Shown here one piece after another: positions 1 to 9,170 of a DNA stretch of 37,623 nucleotides (position 1 is its first letter; every line of letters begins with the position of its first letter). Below the pieces are notes generated by a model. It saw only the letters and a list, made by a program, of their open reading frames with translations. It did not search any database and was not told the DNA's origin. Source of the DNA: Bacilli bacterium. Lineage in GTDB: Bacteria > Bacillota_I > Bacilli_A > RFN20 > CAG-631. Location: positions 1 to 37,623 of the forward strand of contig CAAEBM010000008.1 of assembly GCA_900754115.1 (NCBI GenBank), given 5' to 3'. The translations under genes were made by a program, and so were the position numbers.

Positions 1-779
1 ATTATTAAAATTAAATATTTTTTTATAACACTCCTGTTAGTATTTAAAAATGCCAAAGAAGGGAAGATCAAAATGACAAAAAAATATTCGCTTTCAATCA
101 AGATAAATTTTTGACACAACAATGGCTTTTCGATTTACTCCTAATTTCAAAAATTTTTAAAAGCAAATACTGATACTTCATTTCATATTTATAACTATAT
201 AAATTTGCAAATTAAAGTTCTATTTCATTATTTTAATTATCGTTTTTAGTACAAAACTGCAAATTAAAATTGTTTTTTCATTAATTATAATCAAATAAAA
301 CAATAGCTCTTAAAACCCATATTATATTCATCACTGTTTTCTACTTTTTTAAATTATTCGTATTAAAATTATACCATAATTTCTTAATATGAGATAAATA
401 AGTAGTCTAATGAATGTTTTTATAAATATTTCTTCAATATAAAAAACTACCATTCAACTAAGAACAGCAGTTCAATTAGCTTGGTGAATATTATTTTTTA
501 ATTAATTTAATATGTCTCCCCACTCTAGGTTAATTACTAACCTAATTGTAAGGTAATTTTAGATGACCTTTTCCTTACATCCATCTTGGTCTAAATAAAA
601 GACAGAATGAGAAAAGTATAGGTCAAAACACATAATTTCTGTATAATTTATGCTTGTTTCAGTTCCTTCAAACATAGCAACGTAATAGTCTCAACATTGA
701 TATCTAAAGAAGCCACTAACTTTAATTTACCCTTTTTCGATTAGAAAGCATTTTTTTATCAACTATCTCCTTTTTTCTA
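1..779. other. Gene-free AT-rich stretch
   Basis: No convincing gene in any frame. On the minus strand an open stretch of about 43 codons runs from about 690 down to a TAA at 559-561 and reads like protein (it contains AMFEGTETS and FSHSVFYLDQDG). It has no start codon with a ribosome site and is bounded by stops, so it may be a decayed gene remnant or chance. The stretch lies downstream of a wrecked RhuM gene and is best read as the debris end of an accessory region. Confidence 0.4.
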
Positions 780-1550
780 CTATGATTTGAATATTTTTAA
801 TGCTTCTAAATATTCCGCTTCAACTAGTGACAAATTCTGTACCTGATATTTCCTATACTCTTTTGTCGCCTTTTCAATTGCTTGCGCATGGCTGATTGTA
901 CCTGCACCTTGCAGCTCCTTTTCTCCTGTAGTCTTCAAAACATTATCAAGATACTCCTAATAATCTGCCATATACATAGGATTATGGCGCATAGACTGAA
1001 TTTTCGCAAAATCAAAATATCCCGATACAATATTATTCAATACTTTTAATTCTTCATCATTGAGATAATTCTTTGAAATGTCTAGATCTTTTAAAGCAGA
1101 AAAGTCTTATGCGGTCTAATAGCTCTTTCCAGTAGTTACCACCACCTAGATTTTTCAACTGCTTATCATCCATCGTAAAACCTTTTATCATATACTCTTT
1201 TAAGTGCTCAGTAGCCCACCCGCCGAAAATTTGTAGCAATTTTTGATTTTACTCTATACCCAAGAGAAATAATCATGTCAAGATTATAATGTGTTGTATT
1301 ATATTTTTTTTCCCGCCAGTAGCAGTTGTTTGGAATTTCCGAACTCCAGTTTGCCCTCTTCAAAAATGTGTTTGATATGCTCACTGATATCGGATTTACT
1401 GATTTGATAGAGTTCACTTAATTGTACCTGTGTAAGCCAAACAGTCTCATCTTTAAATTTAACGTCAATTTTTGTGTGTCCATCTTCCGTTTGATATATG
1501 ATGATTTCACTGTCTATAATGTGTAAATTATTTTTGCTTTTCTCCACCAT
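780..1550 (-). pseudogene. RhuM family protein, multiply broken
   Basis: The start at 1550 gives a typical RhuM N-terminus (IIYQTEDGHTKIDVKFKDET, then WLTQVQLSELYQISKSDIS, a helix-turn-helix-like segment). The frame breaks after about 75 codons. The family sequence resumes in another frame (YNTTHYNLDMIISLGYRVKS, about 1250-1310) and again in a third (WATEHLKEYMIKGFTMDD, about 1150-1220). The C-terminal part (NDEELKVLNNIVSGYFDFAK, then THAQA-like and REYRKYQ-like segments) runs to a TAG at 780-782 but carries an in-frame TAG near 958. RhuM proteins are poorly understood and often sit in defence or pathogenicity islands. The number of lesions means it is dead. The assignment rests on remembered family sequence. 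Confidence 0.75.
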
Positions 1551-1581
1551 TAGATTTCCTTTATACTATTATGTTTATGAA

Positions 1582-4500
1582 TTATCCTCTTAAGATTTCA
1601 TCTATTTGTTCCGATTCAATTTGTTCTTTTAAATAACCGATTTTTGTTTCAATATAATTTTTATGCTCTATCCACTTTAAACCTATAAAGCTCGGTAACA
1701 ATGATTCGAGAAACTCAATCCAAGCAGAATACATAGGTACTGCACTGCCTGACCAGCTCCATGATGTAGGTACTAATGGTATTCTTTGAAAATCTTCAAA
1801 CAGCGGATTATTCTCAAGGAATAACGAGACGTATTCTCTCTTTCTTTTTGGTTCTAAATTTGAAACAACTGAAAATAGGCAATACATTTTTGTTTCATCA
1901 TTGCAGAACCGACAAATGCATTGCCGAATCCACTCATCTTGCTTTTCCAACAGTTTTTGCTTATTTTGCTCTGGTAATAATAAAACCTCCAAAAAGCATG
2001 GCACTGACAGCCTTGGGAATCGAGAATCCCTTACCAATTGCTCAAAAATTTTATTATATATTTCTACGAAATCGTCCAAATCAAAAAAGCAACAATGCCT
2101 TTCTTTATGGTCTCTAAAAGAGCCCTTATTTTTATTTATTAAATAATCTATATACTTGTCCAGTATAAAAGGTCTAACCAAATATATTTCTTTCAAAAAT
2201 TGCCCATCATAATCAAGATGATTATTATATGACAACACAGCACAGTATATATCTTCAAGTAATTCCAAATTATGGTTAAATTTTTGAATCACTTCTTTTG
2301 GTGTATTATGATGACAATTAAATAACAAATCAAAATAAATATCCACTATAAAGGGGGAATACTCTTTTTTTGCCAAAATAATTTTACAGCTTTTTATTAA
2401 TACTAGTTCATCTATTACATTATACTTCTCAAGAAAATCCACATCACGCATTGATGATAAAGTAATATCCTTGTCTGAAGTGTCTTTCAAAAAATCATAA
2501 AGTCCTTGTAGATGTTTTACTGTAATTAATTCTCGCGGTAATTCATGATAATATGCATATATCCAAGCATTTTTCTGACTATACTCTTCGTCAATAATAA
2601 TTTCATACACTTCCGAATCACACAATAAGGAAAAAAGAGTATTTACTAAATGATATGGATGTAAATTTTGGGGTGTATCGCTTTTTATATAATATTTAAT
2701 TGCATCAATATAATAATCTTTTTTATCAGAGATAGCATCAAAGGCAATGCCTAATCCTTCACTCACCTCCCAAGATAAATGATTATCAAGTTCGGAAATA
2801 TCACTACAAACATCGATTAACTTCTTAAACATCTCTAAATCACAATTTGAAATGTATTGATTAATTGATTGCTTCTTTAGCTTTTCATGTTCTTTATAAT
2901 TACCTACAATTTTGTAATCCAATCCTTTAAGAAGAAAATATAATTGAATGGATTCTCCTTGAAAATATTCAGAAAATAATGATTCGCGAGGATAGTTTTT
3001 ATTGGTAAATACTTGCACAATTTTGTTCGCCAAAATACAATTTTTCAATTTATCCGGCGGAAAATTTGATTTCAAAATTAATGTTATATATTTTAAATCA
3101 AATTGTAAAACAGGAACGCTTACATCTTCAATAGAGCCACTATAAGAACTGAGTATTTTCCTAACTTTTGGTCTATATCTTTCAATTTCACACAAAGAAG
3201 ATAAATATTCCCAAATTAGCTTTCGATATGTTTTAACACCTTCAGACATAACTAATGGAATTTGATATATGGTTATTGTATTTTTTCGTCCCCCTTCTGC
3301 TGGCGAAAAATGTAATTTTAAAAAATTTTCAGCTATTTGTAAAAAGAAACCAACAATAAATTCTTGTTTCCAGTCATCTGAATACTCTTTTATTTTTTCA
3401 AATAAAGTTATTTGAGTATAAAAATCAAAATGTACAGAATCCCTATGTATGCCAAAATATATACTAACTGCATGGTAAAAATCCATAAATAAATCTGGTC
3501 GCTTTAAATAATATTGAAAGAACAGATCACAAGCTGTTGGTAAATTAGTCGTATCTGCAAATCCACCAAGAATTTTAATAATATCGTCTTCTACATGCTG
3601 ATAGTTTTTTCCTTTTTCAGTATCTATATTATTCCATTCACAAATCACTTTTTCTTTAGATTCAATTTCATTTTGCAAAAGCAGAAGTGTCTCTGTAGGA
3701 TTAATATGAAAAAAGACTTTTACAAATTCAAAGAAGATTGGCGATTTTTCTTTTGATAATTCATCCCATAATATCTTTATTTCTTTTTCAACAAAACTTA
3801 AAAGAGCCTTATTTCTAAAAATATTAAGCAGCGTATTAACGGAAGAGATGGTTCTCTCTCTGTAACTTGAAAAACAAGCTTTAATCATTTTCGACAGACT
3901 AAGTAATTTTTTATCAAAGAAAACATATTTTAGCAAATAATTAGATAAACATTGCTCAGAAAAATGAACAGCTTTATCATTATAAATATCGACGATTTCC
4001 TGCTCGTGAAGCATACGGATATTTTCAATAAAACCGTCCCGACTCAGCCCGTTTTCTTGTAAAATCGGCAGAAGTGTATCTATGTGTTCTAAATGGATTG
4101 TTTCCAGAAAAACAATTATGCCAGCAGTTATACACAGATTTTTATTATCAAGTAATTGATTATCTTTTAAAGTAGATCCATAATAATCTTCATATAATTG
4201 TGACACATCATCAATAGACTCCAAACGATTTGAATTGCATGCCACTTTCCCAGCAAGTATAGCAATACGAGCATTTCCTTCGGCAATTCTTATAATTCGT
4301 TCTTGATAGTCTAGATTTAAAATGCCCAATGAGGTTTTAAGTAATTCCTTAATCTCGTTATCTGAAAATGCATTTATATTCACAATTTCATACGAAGTGA
4401 TTTCTCGAACATCATTTATTACTTTTTGAAGTGCATAATCTCTCACTGTAATAAGTATTTTTACATTATACCCCTTTGGTTTCATACTAACGTAACGAAT

Positions 4501-5325
4501 AATATGCTGCAGTCTTGACAATTGATTTGCATCATCAATAAAAAGAAAATAGTTTCCTGGTCTATCTAAAAAAAGTTTCAAATCCTCGTATATTGGTAAT
4601 GCATTACTATGAATACAGTATATCTTTTCATTCTTAGCATCTGCGTGATTTTTTACATAATGCAAAGCCAAACGTGTTTTTCCCGTGCCTGCTGAACCAC
4701 TGAGTATAACAACATCCACTTTCAAATAAGCATCGCCAATATCTTGAAATTCTTTTTCTCTGAATAAAAATTTAGTATCAATTGGAGCAGCCATTTTATT
4801 TGAGTTGTAACTAATAATAAATTCATCATATGATTGAATTTGATCCGTACTTATTGATATCCCCAAAAAATCTCGCGAAAGATTATGATGGAAAAGATAT
4901 ATATCTTCTGCAAGCTTATCAATTCCAATAACTGTAAGTTTAATTCCAACATCTTCACATAGAGTTTTTACTTCACTATCCTGAAGGGGTGTAAGGTTTG
5001 ATGAAGTATGGCAGTAAATAATTTCGGAGATTTTATCATGCGGAACACCTGTCTTTGCTGTATCAAGACATTTTTCAAGGTCATTCCTAATTTTTGCGAA
5101 TAGTTTTGTTCTTTGAGTTGTGTATTCAACAAAAACATACTTTCCATTTGCTGTAATAAAATAAGTATCAGGTGTACCTAAAGTGGTTTTTTGTGTACCT
5201 GCTTCTCCACCAAGAGATACTATATTTGGATAGCCTATTTTATATAAATAAGAATCACAAAGATTTTGAAATGAGCCTGCATCCAATTGTAGTATTTTTT
5301 GTTTGATAGTTTCAATATTAGCCAT
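1582..5325 (-). CDS. Large STAND NTPase with N-terminal endonuclease-like domain (candidate antiphage protein)
   Basis: A 1247-residue protein. Residues 1-165 look like a restriction-endonuclease fold: a PD pair at 52-53 (LGTPDTYF), then VFVEYTTQ with E67, resembling the D...ExK core but with Thr where Lys is usual. A P-loop NTPase follows: Walker A GSAGTGKT at 210-217, Walker B LFIDD at about 261-265, and ILITVRD as a sensor-like strand. This layout resembles nSTAND-type NTPases of the Avs (AVAST) kind. The remaining 800 or more residues are helical, without recognisable motifs, and would be the sensor region. The start is supported by AGAGGTGAT ten bases upstream. It is a single-gene unit beside a dead RhuM gene. 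The defence role is inferred from architecture. Whether the nuclease is active is uncertain because the catalytic Lys is not obvious. Confidence 0.75.
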   Translation of the reverse strand: MANIETIKQKILQLDAGSFQNLCDSYLYKIGYPNIVSLGGEAGTQKTTLGTPDTYFITANGKYVFVEYTTQRTKLFAKIRNDLEKCLDTAKTGVPHDKISEIIYCHTSSNLTPLQDSEVKTLCEDVGIKLTVIGIDKLAEDIYLFHHNLSRDFLGISISTDQIQSYDEFIISYNSNKMAAPIDTKFLFREKEFQDIGDAYLKVDVVILSGSAGTGKTRLALHYVKNHADAKNEKIYCIHSNALPIYEDLKLFLDRPGNYFLFIDDANQLSRLQHIIRYVSMKPKGYNVKILITVRDYALQKVINDVREITSYEIVNINAFSDNEIKELLKTSLGILNLDYQERIIRIAEGNARIAILAGKVACNSNRLESIDDVSQLYEDYYGSTLKDNQLLDNKNLCITAGIIVFLETIHLEHIDTLLPILQENGLSRDGFIENIRMLHEQEIVDIYNDKAVHFSEQCLSNYLLKYVFFDKKLLSLSKMIKACFSSYRERTISSVNTLLNIFRNKALLSFVEKEIKILWDELSKEKSPIFFEFVKVFFHINPTETLLLLQNEIESKEKVICEWNNIDTEKGKNYQHVEDDIIKILGGFADTTNLPTACDLFFQYYLKRPDLFMDFYHAVSIYFGIHRDSVHFDFYTQITLFEKIKEYSDDWKQEFIVGFFLQIAENFLKLHFSPAEGGRKNTITIYQIPLVMSEGVKTYRKLIWEYLSSLCEIERYRPKVRKILSSYSGSIEDVSVPVLQFDLKYITLILKSNFPPDKLKNCILANKIVQVFTNKNYPRESLFSEYFQGESIQLYFLLKGLDYKIVGNYKEHEKLKKQSINQYISNCDLEMFKKLIDVCSDISELDNHLSWEVSEGLGIAFDAISDKKDYYIDAIKYYIKSDTPQNLHPYHLVNTLFSLLCDSEVYEIIIDEEYSQKNAWIYAYYHELPRELITVKHLQGLYDFLKDTSDKDITLSSMRDVDFLEKYNVIDELVLIKSCKIILAKKEYSPFIVDIYFDLLFNCHHNTPKEVIQKFNHNLELLEDIYCAVLSYNNHLDYDGQFLKEIYLVRPFILDKYIDYLINKNKGSFRDHKERHCCFFDLDDFVEIYNKIFEQLVRDSRFPRLSVPCFLEVLLLPEQNKQKLLEKQDEWIRQCICRFCNDETKMYCLFSVVSNLEPKRKREYVSLFLENNPLFEDFQRIPLVPTSWSWSGSAVPMYSAWIEFLESLLPSFIGLKWIEHKNYIETKIGYLKEQIESEQIDEILRG

Positions 5326-5363
5326 GCCTAATCACCTCTACTATTTTAAGTCCTTTTGCCTCA

Positions 5364-5640
5364 CTAAATCATCTTAAAATATTTAAATGCATCTTTTATT
5401 GCTTTCTCTTTTTCAATAGGACAAATTAGTTGTAGACAACTATCACTTTTGGGGTATTATAGTTTTTTCTTCCCTTAATCCCGCATTTTTCTATTATTTG
5501 TGCGTTATACAAACTACTGACCTTTAATCCTGTATGCTCCAGTACATACGCTTTGATTTCTTCATAAGTGGCTTTACTTTCCGCAGTTGTTAAATCAAGC
5601 TCATCCATCTCTAATTCCACATTAATATGTTTTATCCGAT
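5364..5640 (-). pseudogene. Detached, frameshifted C-terminal tail of RlmD/RumA
   Basis: Just beyond the rlmD stop, an overlapping frame reads HINVELEMDELDLTTAESK, then YEEIKAYVLEHTGLKVSSLY and CGIKGRKNYNTPK. This is the small C-terminal extension carried by many Firmicute RumA-type methyltransferases. The rlmD frame passes into it if one A is removed from the A4 run in GATAAAACAT (SDK then joins HINVE). The tail's own end is broken as well: adding one A to the A4 of CCAAAAGTG restores KSDSCLQLICPIEKEKAIKD and a final KYFKMI before TAG at 5364-5366. The tail is therefore nearly complete but separated by two opposite single-base changes. Decay, sequencing error in homopolymers or frameshifting are all possible. 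The identification is from remembered family sequence. Confidence 0.7.
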
Positions 5641-6968
5641 TTAAGTTTGGAAAGCAACGCAATACTTTCTACATGATAAGTTTGTGGGAACATATCAAAA
5701 GGATAAACTTCATTAAACGTATAGCCATGTTGATTTAAATAAGCAATATCTCTTGCCTGTGTTGCTGGATTACAAGAAATATAAATAATTTTATTTACTT
5801 TTTTTTGAATTAAAGAATCTAAAAAAATACGGTCACAACCCTTTCGTGGTGGATCAACAAAAACGATATCAAAACGAGTTGCTTCTTCAACAATAAATTT
5901 TGAAGCATCTTCACAATAAAAATGACAGTTTTTTATGCCATTATTTTTTGCGTTATTGATAGCATCCAAAATAGCTTCTTTTACAATTTCTACCCCAATG
6001 ACTTTTTTAACATATTTAGATGCACTTAAACCAATCGTTCCAATCCCACAATAAGCATCTAAAATAATATCATTTTTAGATAATTGCGCTAATTCAATTG
6101 CTTTTTGATACAATTTTTCTGTTTGAATTTTGTTGATTTGATAAAATGATTTTGGAGAAATTTTATAAGATAATGATAATAAAGTATCTACAATATATCC
6201 TTTGCCATAAAGAATTCGTTCTTTTTGACCTAAGATGACATTTGTTTTTCGAGGATTAATATTTTGAACAATGGTTGTCAAATAAGGAATTCTTTTTTTG
6301 ATTGATTGGATAAAGTTATTTCTTCCAGGAAAAGAATCCATTGCCGTGACTAAAACCAACATCCATTCCTTTTTTGATTGACGAATTAATAAGTGACGAA
6401 TAACCCCAGTTTGTTTGTCTTCATTATAAGGAGGAATTTTGTTTTCTTCCATTGCTAAAATAACGGATTGAATGATAAAATTGCTTTCTTTGCTTTGTAC
6501 ATGACAATAATCAAAGGCAATTAAATCATGTGTATTTTCTTTATAAAAGCCAGCCACAATTTTTTTGTTTTTTAATTGAATAGGAGTTTGCACTTTATTG
6601 CGATAAGCATAAGGATTTTCCATGCCAATACAAGAGTGAACCATTATTTGGTCAAAACCAGCATCTTGAAAAATTCGTTTAACGATGGATTGTTTAAATT
6701 GTAATTGCGCTTGATAGTTCATAAAAGATAATTGACAACCACCACATTGTTCATAAACGGAGCATATTGGTTGCACGCGATTAGGATTAGCTTCAATACA
6801 ATGTTGAATATGACCATAAATATTTCGTTTTCCTTCAAAATCAATACAAACCTTTAATTTTTCTAAAGGGAAACAATTTTTCACATATAATGGTTTTTTT
6901 TCAATTTTAGCAACTCCCACGCCATCATTTGTTAAATGATCAATGGTTACTATGACTTCTTTTTTCAT
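5622..6968 (-). CDS. rlmD: 23S rRNA (uracil-5-)-methyltransferase, RumA/RlmD family
   Basis: A SAM-dependent enzyme that makes 5-methyluridine in 23S rRNA. The product is 448 residues from the ATG at 6968, chosen because GAGG lies eight bases upstream; the frame stays open 16 codons further but without a ribosome site. Residues 1-60 fit a TRAM domain. Cys69, Cys75, Cys78 (CSVYEQCGGC) and Cys155 are the 4Fe-4S ligands. DAYCGIGTIGL is SAM motif I and VFVDPPRKGCD a later core motif. ISCNP with Cys399 is the nucleophile, and Glu434 in HVES the general base. The catalytic domain is complete, and only the accessory C-terminal tail is lost by frameshift. RlmD is the likelier name, but the paralogue RlmCD cannot be excluded. 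Its 3' end borders an accessory region; the 3' end of rum is a known ICE integration site in streptococci. Confidence 0.93.
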   Translation of the reverse strand: MKKEVIVTIDHLTNDGVGVAKIEKKPLYVKNCFPLEKLKVCIDFEGKRNIYGHIQHCIEANPNRVQPICSVYEQCGGCQLSFMNYQAQLQFKQSIVKRIFQDAGFDQIMVHSCIGMENPYAYRNKVQTPIQLKNKKIVAGFYKENTHDLIAFDYCHVQSKESNFIIQSVILAMEENKIPPYNEDKQTGVIRHLLIRQSKKEWMLVLVTAMDSFPGRNNFIQSIKKRIPYLTTIVQNINPRKTNVILGQKERILYGKGYIVDTLLSLSYKISPKSFYQINKIQTEKLYQKAIELAQLSKNDIILDAYCGIGTIGLSASKYVKKVIGVEIVKEAILDAINNAKNNGIKNCHFYCEDASKFIVEEATRFDIVFVDPPRKGCDRIFLDSLIQKKVNKIIYISCNPATQARDIAYLNQHGYTFNEVYPFDMFPQTYHVESIALLSKLKSDKTY

Positions 6969-7123
6969 CTTTTTTTCCTCTATAGTTATTATATAAGAAA
7001 TCAACATAAAATCCAATAAAAATCAAGTCTTTTCTCTCCTTTTTCCACTTTTTTACCAATTCCTTACCATAGATTTACAGCCCTTTTTTTAGTACAATAT
7101 AGGTGTCAAAAGGGGAAGATAAA

Positions 7124-7846
7124 ATGAAAACAAAATTATGGATAGGACTATTTAGTCTATTACTACTCACTGGATGTCATTCTAAACAATTAAATACGAG
7201 TTCATCGCCAAATTTAGATTCAGAAGAAAACAATTCTACAACTGAAATTATTGATACAACTACACCATCTGTAGACCAACCTGCTGAAGAAGAAGCAACA
7301 GGACAAAAGATTTTCTTTACAAAAGAATATAAAGTCTATATTAATCCATCAGTACAATTTAAAAATCAATATGCCGATAATATTCACAACGAAGGACAAG
7401 TCATGAATGAAATTGCTCTTTTATTAGTCAATCGGTTAAAAAGTGAAACCAATTTGATGGTAAAAGCGAACTTAGATGGTTTGTCTTTAAGTCAGTCAGT
7501 AAAAGAAAGTAATGCTTTCCAACCAGATGCCCACTTTGCAATTCATAGTAATGGTGGGGGTGGAACAGGATCAGAAGTTTGGGTTTCTAAAAATAGTTAT
7601 ACGTTTGGGAAAATGATTTTAGATGAACTTAACCAAATTCACAATTATAAAAATAGAGGTGTAAAATATGGAGACGGAACAGATGCCTCATTATATGAAA
7701 TTAAAAATGTTTTGGCTCCGACAGCTTTAATTGAAATTCTTTTCCATGATGAATTAAATCAAGCGAATTTCATATTAAATCATAAACAAGAAATTGCAGA
7801 TTCATTTTTTAGAGGAATTGTCAATTATTTTCAACAAGTAGACTAG
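7124..7846 (+). CDS. Lipoprotein with divergent N-acetylmuramoyl-L-alanine amidase (Amidase_3) domain
   Basis: The start at 7124 follows AAAGGGGAAG; an upstream in-frame ATG at 7103 has no such site. Residues 1-18 form a lipoprotein signal ending LLLLTGC, so Cys18 would be lipidated and the protein anchored outside the membrane. A Ser/Thr/Glu-rich linker of about 45 residues follows. The rest matches the Amidase_3 fold, which cuts the bond between MurNAc and L-Ala: NEGQVMNEIA supplies the family Glu, AIHSNGG the second zinc His, and ALIEILFH the catalytic Glu region. The first family His (normally in a GHGG motif) is missing; the strand reads VYINPSVQ. The His in IHNEG might substitute. Activity is therefore uncertain. 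The stop lies inside its own terminator. Confidence 0.78.
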   Translation: MKTKLWIGLFSLLLLTGCHSKQLNTSSSPNLDSEENNSTTEIIDTTTPSVDQPAEEEATGQKIFFTKEYKVYINPSVQFKNQYADNIHNEGQVMNEIALLLVNRLKSETNLMVKANLDGLSLSQSVKESNAFQPDAHFAIHSNGGGGTGSEVWVSKNSYTFGKMILDELNQIHNYKNRGVKYGDGTDASLYEIKNVLAPTALIEILFHDELNQANFILNHKQEIADSFFRGIVNYFQQVD

Positions 7847-7866
7847 TTGTTCTACTTGTTTTTTTA
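7835..7866 (+). terminator. Rho-independent terminator of the amidase gene
   Basis: Stem CAAGTAGA / TCTACTTG (8 bp) with loop ctagttgt, followed by seven T. The amidase stop codon TAG lies at the stem-loop junction. Confidence 0.85.
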
Positions 7867-7888
7867 TATAATATTATCGGTGATGAAA

Positions 7889-8728
7889 ATGGAAAACTAC
7901 AAGCAACTTTTTGAACAAATTATCCATAAAAAAGTGATTCAAATGGAAAAAACAAAAAAGGGAATCACTAATGACAATTATATAATGTATACCAATGATG
8001 GGAATTATGTGTTGCGTATTCCTAAACCTTTTCAATTTGAATTGGATCGCAAAAATGAAAAAGTGATTATTCAAAGAATTGCTCAAGAACATTTAGATGT
8101 CGTCACGCTTTATTTTAATGAACAAACGGGAATAAAAATTACAAAATGGGTTCCTTCAATCCCTTTTAATTATCATAATAAAAACCATCTTATTTTAATA
8201 ATTCAGCAATTAAAAAAATTACATTCTCTTTCTATAGAAGGAATTTTATTATTTCAACCTTTTATTAAATTTGAAAACTATAAAAAAGTTCATAAACTAA
8301 ATCTTACTTTTATAAACGAAAAAAAAGTGCTTGAAAAAGCTAAAGAAATCTACCAACGATATCCTTTGGTTTTATGTCACAATGATATTTTATTTTCTAA
8401 TATTTTAGTCAATGAAACACAATTATATCTCATTGATTATGAATATGCAGGCCTTAATATTTCAATGTTTGATGTGGTTTCATTTATCAGTGAAAATGAT
8501 ATAGAAGAAATCTCGATGCAAAAAGAAATCTTAAACCTATATTATTGCAATCTTACGGATCGAATTTGGCATGATTTTTATTGGATTCATGTCTTTTCAG
8601 ATTTCTTTTGGGCTCATTGGGCATATGCCATGTATCAAACCTATCGACAAGATATTTATCTTATGATTGCAAAGCAAAAAGAAAAGCGATATCATCGCTT
8701 TATAAATTGCATTTCAGATTATCTTTAG
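7889..8728 (+). CDS. Choline/ethanolamine kinase-like phosphotransferase (LicA/APH superfamily)
   Basis: A 279-residue cytosolic kinase of the APH/choline-kinase fold. The catalytic loop is CHNDILFSNIL with His164, Asp166 and Asn171, and the metal-binding IDYEYAG follows with Asp183 and Glu185. The N-lobe has KTKKGITNDNYIM and the VLRIPKP strand. Members of this group phosphorylate choline (LicA), thiamine or similar small alcohols. The IDYEYAG motif and size favour the choline/LicA branch, but no other lic gene is nearby, so the substrate is open. The start is placed at the ATG at 7889, preceded by GGTGATG; the ATG at 7883 is nearly as good. It overlaps the convergent SleB-like gene by 29 bases. 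Confidence 0.82.
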   Translation: MENYKQLFEQIIHKKVIQMEKTKKGITNDNYIMYTNDGNYVLRIPKPFQFELDRKNEKVIIQRIAQEHLDVVTLYFNEQTGIKITKWVPSIPFNYHNKNHLILIIQQLKKLHSLSIEGILLFQPFIKFENYKKVHKLNLTFINEKKVLEKAKEIYQRYPLVLCHNDILFSNILVNETQLYLIDYEYAGLNISMFDVVSFISENDIEEISMQKEILNLYYCNLTDRIWHDFYWIHVFSDFFWAHWAYAMYQTYRQDIYLMIAKQKEKRYHRFINCISDYL

Positions 8729-9119
8729 CTCGATAAAAGCAATGTTGCTTATATTTTCCAACAAATGGTCCCCAAAATTGAGAAGGGCAAGATTTTCCTT
8801 TGCCCGGATTTTTAAAATATAAAGAACGAGTAGCGGGCCATTTTGTAAAATAATCTAAACAATCTTTGGCTAATCGTTGCTCTTTAGATGTAGGATATTT
8901 TTGAAATAAAGGTGTATCTACTCCAGCAAATTGACCGGGTTGATAAACTACTTTAGAAACAGTATTCATTTTTTTAAAAGTTGAACAAGTTGCAATGACA
9001 CGATTGACAACGACATTTCCGACTAGTTGCATTCCTGTTTCTCCTTCACCTAAAGCTTCTGCTCGCATGATACGGGCTAAAAGAACAACATCAGAATCAA
9101 TATATTTTACTCTAGGCAT
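8700..9119 (-). CDS. Cell wall hydrolase of the SleB/CwlJ family
   Basis: A 139-residue stand-alone Hydrolase_2 domain. LLARIMRAEALGEGETG carries the catalytic Glu21, and VGNVVVNRV, FAGV and CHFYRA-like segments match the family. In spore formers these proteins are cortex-lytic transglycosylase-like enzymes active in germination. This one has no signal peptide and no SPOR or peptidoglycan-binding domain, as in CwlJ. The ATG at 9119 is preferred over that at 9125 because GAGGTG lies eight bases before it; the earlier ATG would be only one or two bases from the ribosome site. It is convergent with, and overlaps, the kinase gene. Many gut Firmicutes not known to sporulate also carry such genes, so it does not prove sporulation. 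Confidence 0.88.
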   Translation of the reverse strand: MPRVKYIDSDVVLLARIMRAEALGEGETGMQLVGNVVVNRVIATCSTFKKMNTVSKVVYQPGQFAGVDTPLFQKYPTSKEQRLAKDCLDYFTKWPATRSLYFKNPGKGKSCPSQFWGPFVGKYKQHCFYRAKDNLKCNL

Positions 9120-9170
9120 TTGCATACCACCTCTAGTATATTGTATGCAAAAGATAAAAAGATTGGCACA

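Noticed and set aside
5426..5662. Independent 78-codon gene next to rlmD
   Set aside because: Its sequence is the RlmD C-terminal tail in a shifted frame, and its first codons overlap rlmD out of frame with no ribosome site.
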